Virus record (IMG/VR): IMGVR_UViG_3300031787_000268
Coordinates: 1-42,160 of that record
Reading direction: 5' to 3' (one strand)
Source of the DNA: a virus
Length of the DNA: 42,160 bases
Position numbers and translations under genes: made by a program. Positions 1 through 6,457 of this stretch are shown piece after piece. Under the pieces are notes generated by a model. It was not told where the DNA came from and made no database searches. It saw only the letters and a list, made by a program, of their open reading frames with translations. Position 1 is the stretch's first letter. Every line of letters begins with the position of its first letter.

Positions 1-2
1 GT

Positions 3-203
3 ATTTCCCTGGGCACACTGGGCTGGTCGTGGGCCACCCGCCTCTCCAACGAGGTCAACGACCACAACTACCGGCTCCAAGCTCTCGAACAGTTCAAGCA
101 AGAGACCCGCAGTGACATGAAGGAACTCCTCGTCGAGATGAAGGCCATGCGTACAGCCCTCGACATCCTCACCGGTCGCACCTTCCCCGGAAACCCCCGA
201 TGA
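3..203 (+). CDS. Partial small membrane-anchored coiled-coil protein (C-terminal 66 residues)
   Basis: The open frame enters from the left edge and ends at TGA 201-203. The visible part begins with a short hydrophobic stretch (ISLGTLGWSWA) and continues as a charged, leucine-heptad-like helix rich in Glu, Lys and Met (about residues 20-55), so it looks like an N-terminal membrane anchor followed by a coiled coil. The stop overlaps the next start as ATGA, so the two genes are translationally coupled. Small anchored coiled-coil proteins of this sort occur near phage lysis or membrane genes, but I do not recognise the family and give no function. Confidence 0.6.
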   Translation: MSLGTLGWSWATRLSNEVNDHNYRLQALEQFKQETRSDMKELLVEMKAMRTALDILTGRTFPGNPR

Positions 204-862
204 AAACTCCGCACTGGTTCCTCGAACTCGTCAACGCGGTCAAGTACCTCTTCACCACCGAGCCCGTCCGCAGGGGCAAGCCCTCCCGCAGGTGGACCTA
301 CGCCGCCATCGGAGCCTGCATCACCCTGCTCCTCATCTCCCTGCTCCTCGCTCTCGGGGGCTGCGAGAGTGCGACCTCCAACATCTCCGAGGCTAACACC
401 TCCATCACCAATCACGCCCAAGCGGCGACCGCCGACATCAAAGAGGCCATCGCAACCAACGACGTGGGCCCCCTCGCACTGCCCCACCTCAACAGTGCCA
501 CCGGCCACATGGCCGCCATCCAGGGCGACACCATCAAGGTCAGTCGTAACCTCACCAAGGTCAAAGACATCACCCCCTGGTGGGCCACCCTCATGGGCAA
601 CATCGCCCTCATCGTCCTCGTGATCGCCGTGTTCCTGGGGTCCCTCTACCTGGGTCTCTTCCCCGTGGTCAGGGCCGCCATCGCGGTGACCTTCGGCTGG
701 TTGAAGTTCCTCCCCAAGTCAGACACCACCAGTGCGAAGTTCGACCTGGAGTATCTCCAGACGAACCCCAACGACGGTCCTGCCCGCGAACGCATCGCGG
801 CACGACGCTCCAGCGACCCCACCTACGACGCGGCCTTCCGCTTGCTCAAGCCCCGCAAGTAA
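200..862 (+). CDS. Predicted multi-span membrane protein, function unknown
   Basis: This 220-aa protein starts at ATG 200, overlapping the upstream stop (ATGA). A basic N-terminus (residues 23-32) precedes a strong hydrophobic helix at about 33-53, ending in LALGGC (Cys55), which also resembles a lipobox. Residues 58-128 form a polar, Ala/Asn/Thr-rich segment. A second hydrophobic block at about 131-170 could hold two helices, and the tail is charged. The layout (helix, extracytoplasmic linker, helices) would suit a holin- or spanin-like or superinfection-type membrane protein, but no diagnostic motif is present. A 12-bp hairpin follows directly. Confidence 0.7.
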   Translation: MKTPHWFLELVNAVKYLFTTEPVRRGKPSRRWTYAAIGACITLLLISLLLALGGCESATSNISEANTSITNHAQAATADIKEAIATNDVGPLALPHLNSATGHMAAIQGDTIKVSRNLTKVKDITPWWATLMGNIALIVLVIAVFLGSLYLGLFPVVRAAIAVTFGWLKFLPKSDTTSAKFDLEYLQTNPNDGPARERIAARRSSDPTYDAAFRLLKPRK

Positions 863-871
863 CGGTTGTGG

Positions 872-902
872 GGTTGTGGGCCCTTACGGGGGGCCCACAA
901 CC
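872..902 (+). terminator. 12-bp GC-rich hairpin after the membrane protein gene
   Basis: GGTTGTGGGCCC (872-883) pairs perfectly with GGGCCCACAACC (891-902) around the loop TTACGGG. No clear T-tract follows (GGGTTGGAGTTTAACC), so this may be an attenuating or processing hairpin rather than a full terminator. The ribosome site of the next gene (TTGGAG) begins just after it. Confidence 0.6.
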
Positions 903-919
903 GGGTTGGAGTTTAACCT

Positions 920-1291
920 ATGAGTACACGCACATACCAGTGGGTTGATGGAGTCATCACCCGCAAAGACCTCCGCTGCAACCCCCGACTTGCTTACATC
1001 TTTGGGGACAACCTCATCAGTCAGGGCCGTGGAGGCATGGCAGGTGAGATGCGGGGCGAACCCAACGCCTTCGGCATCCCCACCAAGAGGTTTCCAGCAA
1101 TGACCCCCGAGTCATTCTTCTCCGACAACCACTACGACGAAAACATCCGCTGCATCATCGCAGCCATCGACACCATCCCCGGGTCATTCACAACGGTGAT
1201 TGTTCCCAAGGGTCTGGGTCGTGGTCTTGCACAACTCCACTCACGTGCTCCCCGGACTTACGCCAAGCTCGTCGAGCTTCTCACCTCCTGA
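920..1291 (+). CDS. Conserved phage IFGDN-family protein (DUF7831-like), putative nucleotide or ADP-ribose ligand protein
   Basis: This 123-aa protein has ATG 920 with GGAG 8 nt upstream. Residues 26-56 carry the signature YIFGDN (26-31), then a glycine-rich loop QGRGGMAGEMRGEPNAFGIP, and residues 95-104 hold VPKGLGRGLA. From memory, many phage genomes encode proteins with this same pattern of a FGDN strand, Gly-rich loop and GxGxA motif; the family is of unknown function. The Gly-rich loops after beta strands resemble ligand-binding loops of macrodomain-like proteins, but that link is inference. The next gene is a SLOG/DprA-like protein, which also suggests nucleotide-ligand handling or counter-defence. 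Confidence 0.75.
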   Translation: MSTRTYQWVDGVITRKDLRCNPRLAYIFGDNLISQGRGGMAGEMRGEPNAFGIPTKRFPAMTPESFFSDNHYDENIRCIIAAIDTIPGSFTTVIVPKGLGRGLAQLHSRAPRTYAKLVELLTS

Positions 1292-1303
1292 CCTCCCCTC
1301 ACG
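1292..1303 (-). repeat. Copy of dispersed 12-mer CGTGAGGGGAGG (minus strand)
   Basis: Exact copy reading CCTCCCCTCACG on the plus strand, extended to CACGTG. It lies intergenic immediately after a TGA stop. It is one of about 15 copies in the window; see the findings. Confidence 0.85.
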
Positions 1304-1304
1304 T

Positions 1305-1334
1305 GGGGTTGCTCCCTTAACGGGGGGCACCCCC
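1305..1334 (+). terminator. Imperfect GC-rich hairpin before the SLOG gene
   Basis: GGGGT and GCTCCC on the left arm pair with GGGGGC and ACCCC on the right arm around TTAAC, with a short internal mismatch. It resembles the 872-902 hairpin in its apical CCCTTA(A)CGGGG sequence, so the two look like copies of one structural theme between genes of this block. There is a weak CTTT after it. Confidence 0.4.
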
Positions 1335-1357
1335 TTTACCCCAACACAAGGACTCAT

Positions 1358-2005
1358 ATGGCATTTCACCCTTACACCGGTATCGGTTCGCGTAAGACGC
1401 CACCCGCTGTCCTTGCGAAGATGGAGGCCATCGCCCAGTTCCTCGGCGAGAAGGGCCTCGGTCTTCGCAGTGGTGGTGCCATTGGTGCTGACGCTGCCTT
1501 TGAACGTGGAGCCCTCCGCAGCAAAGGTCCCATCGCCAGCTACCGCATCCCGGGGAACAACGGCATGACCCTCAGGCCTGACGAAGTACGCGGAGGCCCC
1601 CAGCCCTGGATGCAGGACTCCACCCAACTCCCCGGGTGGAAGGACACCGCCAGCATTCTCGACCAACTGGGACGCATGGTCTACCACAACATCCCCAGGT
1701 TCCCCATCTCAGAGAACTCCTACCCCCAACGCCTGCAACGCCGCAACATCTTCCAGGTTGTTGGTCCCAAGCTGGACACCCCCAGCAAGTTCACCGTGGC
1801 ATACACACCAACAGGTTACAAGGGTCAGGGCCTCCTCGACTACAACAACCCCGACCAACGCAGCGGTACCAACACCGCCATCAAGATGTCCGCCGCGAAC
1901 GACGTGCCCGTCTTCAACCTGCACAACCCCGAGTACCCGGACCTCCCCAACGAGCAAGAACTCGCCGCCCTGCGAGCCTTCCTCCGGGACACTCACCTCA
2001 TCTAA
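1358..2005 (+). CDS. SLOG/DprA-like Rossmann nucleotide-binding protein
   Basis: This 215-aa protein starts at ATG 1358 with AAGGA 7 nt upstream. Residues 7-15 (TGIGSRKTP) and 36-51 (LRSGGAIGADAAFERG) match the two hallmark motifs of the SLOG/DprA superfamily: GSR after the first strand and the GGAxGADxAFExGA loop. Members bind nucleotides or nucleotide-derived signals, and stand-alone phage versions are common. The domain lies N-terminal; the middle (about 85-165) contains YTPTGYKGQG and a conserved-looking C-terminal Rossmann strand (NDVPVFNLHNPE). No winged helix of true DprA is visible. A role in sensing or removing a defence signal is possible but unproven. Confidence 0.82.
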   Translation: MAFHPYTGIGSRKTPPAVLAKMEAIAQFLGEKGLGLRSGGAIGADAAFERGALRSKGPIASYRIPGNNGMTLRPDEVRGGPQPWMQDSTQLPGWKDTASILDQLGRMVYHNIPRFPISENSYPQRLQRRNIFQVVGPKLDTPSKFTVAYTPTGYKGQGLLDYNNPDQRSGTNTAIKMSAANDVPVFNLHNPEYPDLPNEQELAALRAFLRDTHLI

Positions 2006-2028
2006 CAACTGACCCCGGAGACTCACCC

Positions 2029-3432
2029 TTGGAACCCCCCATTGGCAGTGGCCAATCCGCTATCGACTGGATGTCCCACCACGGGTACACCCCCTGCACC
2101 CCCAACTGCTCCCCCAGTGCCCTGGACACCGCGATGTCCAATCCCTTCGTTTACCTCCTGTCCTCACGGTACCGCCTGGCCCCCCGCTATGAACGCATCG
2201 AGGCTTTCTCCCGGGGCATCTGGTTCCACAAGCGGTTCGAGTACCTCCTCTACCCCGACAACGAAGCCCGCACCATGATGTCCCGGGCCTGGTCCCTCCA
2301 CCAACGGGCCCTCCTGAGCGACCTCCGCACCAGCGGCGTGTCCCGGGACAAACAATCCCAGATCCTCGAAGAGGACCGCCACGACATGCAAACCACCACG
2401 GCATGGTTCGATGCGGCCCGCACCATCCCCATCGGCAGGCACGGCACCTTCGAGCACATCCTCAAGAACGGACACTTCACCATCTTGGACCAGGAGGTCA
2501 CCCTGGTCCATCAGGCTGAGGCCCGCAAGTCCCAGGGGTCCTACCCCCTGAAGGGCCGCATCGACGGCCTGCTCCTCAACAACAAAGACAACACCCTCTG
2601 GGTCCTTGACCTCAAGACCACGGGTAAGCAGACCCCTCCGCTCGACCGGATGGCTCAGTGTCCATACGACACCCAGACCCTCCACTACATCCGGATGCTG
2701 CACCTCATGCAGGGTCACATCATCGACACCTACAAGCTGGACCCCAGCACCACCGTCGGCGGCATGATCCACCTGGTCGTCGCCAAGCCCCCCATCGAGT
2801 ACGGTGAGAAGGACCGCCAGTACACGTTGGATACCTCACCCTTCAAGAGCGGTCCCCGGAAGGGCCAGCCCCGCAACGAACGCATCTACACCGGTGACCC
2901 CAACCTCGCCATGTACACGGCCCGCTGCCGTGAATGGTTCCTCGGGGAGGGTGACTACCTCCACGAAAACGAAGATCGAAAGTTATCCCCGAAGATCAAC
3001 ATTTCGTACACGAAAATCTCTCCCGAGTTTGACCACGATGACTGGTTTTCCTATCATCAACTCCTGCACAACTTCGAACGCCTCTCCATGGGACCTGCTC
3101 TCCTCCAACGTTTCTATAAGCACCCCAGTGGAGCCTCCGGACCCTATGCCCCGTTCTATCCGGCACACCCCCGTGACTGGCCCAGCATCATCCAAGAGCA
3201 TGGCTTCCGCTATCGGCCTATCACGGCCGACGAGCCCGGCCTCTCCTCGGACAACCTCAAGAACCCCAACCTCCTGACCGACATGTACAGTGTCGCAGAG
3301 GTCTTCGCAGATCCATATTCCCCCGCACCCCTAACACTGGAGACCCCCGATGGCAGCCAAGAAGACAGCCCGCAAGAAGACCCCCCGACGCAAGACCCCC
3401 AGGACCCTCCCCTGGATCAAGGGGTTCAATGA
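2029..3432 (+). CDS. RecB/Cas4-type PD-(D/E)XK exonuclease
   Basis: The protein has 467 aa if translated from TTG 2029, which has CCGGAG 8 nt upstream and follows the SLOG stop closely; the first in-frame ATG is at 2071. Nuclease motifs appear in order: a helix with WFH (65-67), GRIDG (176-180, Asp179), WVLDLKTT (191-198, Asp194 and Lys196) and QTLHY (216-220), the Q-x3-Y motif of the RecB/Cas4/AddB branch. The protein should therefore cut DNA as a Mg-dependent exonuclease. Adjacent Sak4-like ATPase and small partner genes suggest a phage recombination or replication module. The last 83 nt overlap the next gene in another frame. Confidence 0.88.
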   Translation: MEPPIGSGQSAIDWMSHHGYTPCTPNCSPSALDTAMSNPFVYLLSSRYRLAPRYERIEAFSRGIWFHKRFEYLLYPDNEARTMMSRAWSLHQRALLSDLRTSGVSRDKQSQILEEDRHDMQTTTAWFDAARTIPIGRHGTFEHILKNGHFTILDQEVTLVHQAEARKSQGSYPLKGRIDGLLLNNKDNTLWVLDLKTTGKQTPPLDRMAQCPYDTQTLHYIRMLHLMQGHIIDTYKLDPSTTVGGMIHLVVAKPPIEYGEKDRQYTLDTSPFKSGPRKGQPRNERIYTGDPNLAMYTARCREWFLGEGDYLHENEDRKLSPKINISYTKISPEFDHDDWFSYHQLLHNFERLSMGPALLQRFYKHPSGASGPYAPFYPAHPRDWPSIIQEHGFRYRPITADEPGLSSDNLKNPNLLTDMYSVAEVFADPYSPAPLTLETPDGSQEDSPQEDPPTQDPQDPPLDQGVQ

Positions 3433-3946
3433 GGTTATCGTCAACGAGGTGATTGCACCCCGCCTCAATAACACCATTGCGAGTTCCGACGAACCCATCA
3501 CCACGATGAAGCAGTTCCGGGGGTCATTCGAGCGGACCTACGCCGTGAAGGTCTCACCGCCTGTGTTCCGTGAGTGGTGCAACCACCTCGGCTACTCCTT
3601 CAAGGCGGCCCTTGCGACCCGTGCCCAGACCCCCTACGACCAGGACGGCAGCGTCTTCCGCAACCCCCGCACAACGGGTATCCTCACCGATGTACTCCAG
3701 CAGGCCTTCACCAAGTCCGAACTCCTCAACGCCAGCACCTTCGTCACCCCCGAGTCAGAGCCCGAGGGTGAACTCCTCGACGACGGTGATCCCGAGACCG
3801 ACGCCATGGGGCCCCTGGGCGGACCACCCGCTCCCGTCCGGCAGCCGGTCGATAACGACCCGTGGGGCGTTGACTACCGCACGGCAGTCGCCAGCCGGTC
3901 GGACACCCCCGGTGTGACCCTCGCACCTCGCCACCCCGGGTCCTAA
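3350..3946 (+). CDS. Unknown protein with histone-like lysine/arginine-rich N-terminus
   Basis: This 198-aa protein has ATG 3350 with GGAG 7 nt upstream and overlaps the end of the nuclease gene. Residues 1-18 (MAAKKTARKKTPRRKTPR) are extremely basic and probably bind nucleic acid. Residues 22-90 look like a compact helical domain (TMKQFRGSFERTYAVKVSPPVFREWCNHLGYSF) reminiscent of helix-turn-helix or zinc-free DNA-binding modules. Residues 125-198 are acidic and Pro/Gly-rich, likely disordered. It lies between a nuclease and a Sak4-like ATPase, consistent with a DNA-binding accessory role, but I do not recognise the family. Confidence 0.8.
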   Translation: MAAKKTARKKTPRRKTPRTLPWIKGFNEVIVNEVIAPRLNNTIASSDEPITTMKQFRGSFERTYAVKVSPPVFREWCNHLGYSFKAALATRAQTPYDQDGSVFRNPRTTGILTDVLQQAFTKSELLNASTFVTPESEPEGELLDDGDPETDAMGPLGGPPAPVRQPVDNDPWGVDYRTAVASRSDTPGVTLAPRHPGS

Positions 3947-3958
3947 CAGGAGAACCCC

Positions 3959-4885
3959 ATGCAGCAATCGTTCCAAGTGGGCACCCCCAAGTGGGGTACC
4001 GCCCTCGGTGGCATGACAAACTCGGTGATGGGGGCACCCGCCCACGCTATCCGTGCCATGATCCTCGGACGTCCCAAGGTCGGCAAGTCCACCTTCCTCC
4101 AGACCAACCCCGACGCCTTCATCTTCAACTTCGACGTGTCCCCCACCGTCACCAACGGGCCTGCTCCCGCCACCATCTGGCCCGGCGTCTCCAACGAAGG
4201 CCAACCCATTGAGTTCGATGGGAAGCCCTTCATCTTCCACTACAAGGAAGTGCTCCGCAAGATCATGGTCCTCAAGGAGTTGGCCGCCAAGGGCCAGGCT
4301 CGCCCCAAGACCATCGTGTTCGACACCATCACGGTGTGGATCAAATTGCTCCGCGAGTATGTCACCCAGAACTCCGTGGTGCTGGGCCTCACCAAGGACG
4401 AAGTCAAAGAGTTCCGCCACCTCGACGGACGCAGTGCCCACGACCTCGTCAACAACCTCATCCGCAACACCATCCTGGAACTGCACGCCTGCGGATACGG
4501 CGTCTACGTGGTGGGCCACATCGCCAATGCCAAGATCGCCCTGGCCGACGACATCACCAGCTACATCCCCGAGTTGAAGGGTGTGAGTGACGGCCTGTGG
4601 GCCTCCCTCCAAGGGCACCTCGACCTCATCGCGGCGTTCGAGAGCACCGTCCAACTGGTGAAAGAGCCCGTCTACAGCACCTCCAACCCCGGGATCAAGA
4701 CCGGGGAACGCACGGTGTCCGTCAGCAAGCGTCAGATCGTCCTCAACAGTCCCGCATACGCAGGGTTGTGCGGCAAACGTGTCCGCACACTCCCTGATGC
4801 AATCCCCCTCGAAGCCGACACGGCTTGGGCAGACTTCGAGAAGGTTTACAACAACGCCCTCGCACAGCAGAAAGGTCTCGTATGA
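3959..4885 (+). CDS. Sak4-like RecA-fold ATPase (AAA_24 type), phage recombination/replication
   Basis: This 308-aa protein has ATG 3959 with AGGAG 7 nt upstream. Walker A is GRPKVGKST (37-45) and the Walker B strand is KTIVFDTIT (117-125, Asp122). Short RecA-like NTPases with a P-loop near residue 40 and VFDS/DT at the second strand are the Sak4 group of phage single-strand annealing or recombination proteins. Later segments (GYGVYVVGHIANAKI, about 178-192) look like the sensor strand. It is coupled by ATGA overlap to a small downstream protein, as commonly seen for Sak4 with an ssDNA-binding partner, and sits next to the RecB-type nuclease. Confidence 0.85.
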   Translation: MQQSFQVGTPKWGTALGGMTNSVMGAPAHAIRAMILGRPKVGKSTFLQTNPDAFIFNFDVSPTVTNGPAPATIWPGVSNEGQPIEFDGKPFIFHYKEVLRKIMVLKELAAKGQARPKTIVFDTITVWIKLLREYVTQNSVVLGLTKDEVKEFRHLDGRSAHDLVNNLIRNTILELHACGYGVYVVGHIANAKIALADDITSYIPELKGVSDGLWASLQGHLDLIAAFESTVQLVKEPVYSTSNPGIKTGERTVSVSKRQIVLNSPAYAGLCGKRVRTLPDAIPLEADTAWADFEKVYNNALAQQKGLV

Positions 4886-5400
4886 GTTTCTCAGACAACG
4901 ACATCATGAATCAGTTCAAGGAAGACGTCTCCAAGATCGAGACGCAGGGAGGTCTCCCGGACGACGGCGAGTACGTCGCCCAGGTCACCGGCCTGAACCT
5001 CAACCCCAAGACCGTCATGGGCAACAAGGGGGCCACCGTGCCGGTCACCTACGCCAGCTTCTCCTACAAGCTGGTCGATGACCCCCTGAGCCCCACCGAC
5101 GGCCGGGCCTTCCGTGGGTCCCTCTTCTCCATCATCAAGGCCAGCGACATCGACACGGCCTTCGAGGGTGGTCAGAAGCAGTCCAAGGAAATCTCCAAGC
5201 AGCAGTTCATCGGAGCCCTCGCCGCCATCACCGGTGAGAAGCCCACCGACCTGGGCACCTCCATGCTCCAGGCCAAGGAACTCTTCGCCAGTGCAACCCC
5301 GCCCGTGGTGAAGCTGCGTGTCTCGACCCGCAAGTACCCCAAGAAGGACGGCACCACGGGGTCCGATACCAGCGAACGCATCATCACCCGGGTCTCTTAA
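4882..5400 (+). CDS. Probable ssDNA-binding or DUF669-like partner of the Sak4-like ATPase
   Basis: This 172-aa protein starts at ATG 4882, which overlaps the ATPase stop as ATGA; an upstream in-frame extension exists but overlaps the ATPase in a shadow frame. Residues 23-60 (GEYVAQVTGLNLNPKTVMGNKGA) and 63-130 form alternating beta strands with a Phe/Tyr/Lys pattern like OB-fold or DUF669 proteins that follow phage recombinases. The acidic tail typical of classical SSB is absent; the C-terminus ends in IITRVS. The function is inferred chiefly from the operon position. It is the last gene before a block of hairpins and tRNAs. Confidence 0.65.
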   Translation: MSFSDNDIMNQFKEDVSKIETQGGLPDDGEYVAQVTGLNLNPKTVMGNKGATVPVTYASFSYKLVDDPLSPTDGRAFRGSLFSIIKASDIDTAFEGGQKQSKEISKQQFIGALAAITGEKPTDLGTSMLQAKELFASATPPVVKLRVSTRKYPKKDGTTGSDTSERIITRVS

Positions 5401-5412
5401 CCCCAGCAACCC

Positions 5413-5470
5413 GAGACCTTGTTGGTCTCTGCACACGGGGTACCCGGGGGTAAAACCTCGGGTACCTTTT
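5413..5470 (+). terminator. Two tandem hairpins, the second a rho-independent terminator
   Basis: GAGACC (5413-5418) and GGTCTC (5424-5429) form a small stem with loop TTGTT. GGTACCCG (5439-5446) and CGGGTACC (5459-5466) form an 8-bp outer stem followed at once by TTTT (5467-5470). This should end transcription of the nuclease/Sak4 operon. Confidence 0.8.
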
Positions 5471-5487
5471 CCCCACCCCCTCCCGTA

Positions 5488-5517
5488 GGGTCCGTCTTTC
5501 TAACCGGGGACGGACCC
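5488..5517 (+). ncRNA. 9-bp hairpin directly upstream of the tRNA-like gene
   Basis: GGGTCCGTC (5488-5496) pairs with GACGGACCC (5509-5517) around a 12-nt loop. It ends 4 nt before the tRNA-like acceptor stem. It could be a 5' processing signal or a second terminator; the CTT that follows is too short a T-tract to decide. Confidence 0.45.
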
Positions 5518-5521
5518 CTTA

Positions 5522-5602
5522 GGCCCTGTAGCACAATGGTAGTGCGACGGCTCCGTAACCATCCGGGCCGACGAAGTGTGGGTTCGACTCCCACCAGGGC
5601 CA
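5522..5602 (+). tRNA. tRNA-like gene with oversized anticodon region; identity unresolved
   Basis: Acceptor GGCCCTG (5522-5528) pairs with CAGGGCC (5595-5601). The D arm is GCAC/GTGC (5531-5534, 5542-5545) with an AATGGTA loop. The T arm is GTGGG/CCCAC (5578-5582, 5590-5594) with loop TTCGACT. No CCA is encoded. Between the D and T arms there are 32 nt, about 9-10 more than a class I tRNA. The stem CGGC (5548-5551)/GCCG (5567-5570) equals that of the neighbouring tRNA-Gln but encloses 15 nt instead of 7. An alternative fold, GACGG/CCATC with one mismatch, gives the 8-nt loop CTCCGTAA and a 14-nt variable region. The anticodon (CCG, CGT or other) cannot be assigned. Confidence 0.6.
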
Positions 5603-5706
5603 TTCCCCCAGAGCGTGGCGGGCAAGCGCCTCCTGTCCTTTCGGTCCGCAACCCGGCAACTCACGGCGTCAGGGTAAACACAAACGATCAATCGTCTCTG
5701 GGGTTT

Positions 5707-5778
5707 TCCCGGGTAGCACAATGGCGGTGCATCGGCCTTTGGAGCCGAGGGTTGTGGGTTCAAGTCCCACCCCGGGGG
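5707..5778 (+). tRNA. tRNA-Gln (anticodon TTG)
   Basis: A complete class I cloverleaf. The acceptor TCCCGGG (5707-5713) pairs with CCCGGGG (5771-5777, one T-G wobble), and the discriminator is G. The D arm is GCAC/GTGC. The anticodon stem TCGGC/GCCGA encloses CTTTGGA, giving TTG at 34-36. The T arm is GTGGG/CCCAC with TTCAAGT. CCA is not encoded. The anticodon arm is like that of actinobacterial tRNA-Gln as I remember it. The first heptamer of the 5781-5930 element begins 3 nt downstream. Confidence 0.9.
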
Positions 5779-5780
5779 TT

Positions 5781-5930
5781 AGTACACGGGAGTACATGGT
5801 TAGTACACGGCGTTTCCGACCTAGGAAACAAGGCCTTTACCCCCGAGTACATTAGTACATGTCTCTTTTTGTAAAGTAAAGTAGAGATATATAGTAGAAG
5901 TAATCCCAAACCCCCGTGTACTCATGTACT
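5781..5930 (+). promoter_or_regulatory. Left copy of a 150-bp seven-site AGTACAC element with AT-rich core
   Basis: Heptamers AGTACAC or AGTACAT lie at 5781-5787, 5791-5797, 5802-5808, 5846-5852 and 5854-5860; inverted copies GTGTACT and ATGTACT lie at 5916-5922 and 5924-5930. The 55-nt core between the two inner pairs (5861-5915) is AT-rich and holds TTTGTA (5868-5873) with TATAGT 16 nt downstream, a plausible sigma70-like promoter firing towards the gene at 5956. An inner repeat GTTTCC/GGAAAC is at 5812-5829. An inverted copy with identical spacing is at 39804-39953. It is probably an operator-promoter bound by a phage protein. Confidence 0.75.
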
Positions 5931-5955
5931 ACGGCCTACCCTAAGGAGATCCCCC

Positions 5956-6420
5956 ATGACTCAGCTTATGACTCGTTGTTTCCGTGACGTCCCCAACGGC
6001 TATGTCCTCGACGCAGGCAGCTTGCCTTCCAACTGGATCGGCATGTACAAGGGTGAGCACGAGAAGCACCTCGAAATCACCGTGGGCAACGCAGATGAGG
6101 GACACTCCGCCAGGGTCCTCATCGACAAGCACCAGGCCTACATCCTGAGCGTTAAGCTCCGGGAGTACGCCCGCACCAGCAGCTTCAGTAGGGGTAACCC
6201 CCGGGTCATTCCGTGGCTGGGTGGCCACATGCTGGTCAGCAACCTGGAACTCGGCGTGGACGTCGAAATCCCAGACACCTACACCCCAACCTGCGGTAAA
6301 CCTTCCACCGCACCCCGCAAGCGGAAGGCACGCACCCCCAGCACAAGGAAGTGCACTATGGCCAAGAAGCCCGCACCGAAGAAGCCCGCCCCCAAGGGTG
6401 GCAAGAAGACCGCCTGCTAA
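5956..6420 (+). CDS. Unknown protein with Lys/Pro/Ala-rich (histone H1-like) tail
   Basis: This 154-aa protein starts at ATG 5956 with AAGGAG 8 nt upstream, directly after the regulatory element. Residues 1-112 look like a folded beta-rich domain (GHMLVSNLELGVDVEIPDTY near 93-112). Residues 117-154 are basic and end in repeated KKPAPKKPAPKGGKK, resembling histone H1-like or DNA-condensing tails. An internal ATG at 6358 with AAGGA upstream could yield a separate 20-residue basic peptide. As the first gene after a strong promoter-like element it may be highly expressed. The family is not recognised. Confidence 0.75.
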   Translation: MTQLMTRCFRDVPNGYVLDAGSLPSNWIGMYKGEHEKHLEITVGNADEGHSARVLIDKHQAYILSVKLREYARTSSFSRGNPRVIPWLGGHMLVSNLELGVDVEIPDTYTPTCGKPSTAPRKRKARTPSTRKCTMAKKPAPKKPAPKGGKKTAC

Positions 6421-6457
6421 TCCCAGGTCAACTCCCACTCCCCCACACGCAACCGCA

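Noticed and set aside
50-59. tmRNA, integrase attachment site or terminal repeat at window ends
   Set aside because: The first and last bases share no repeat I can see and both ends cut through genes, so I could not support physical genome ends or an attachment core.
1636-2028. N-terminal extension of the RecB-type nuclease to 1636
   Set aside because: That part overlaps the SLOG gene in a shadow frame (Pro/Gln/Arg-rich, no motifs). A TTG with a good ribosome site at 2029 explains the start.
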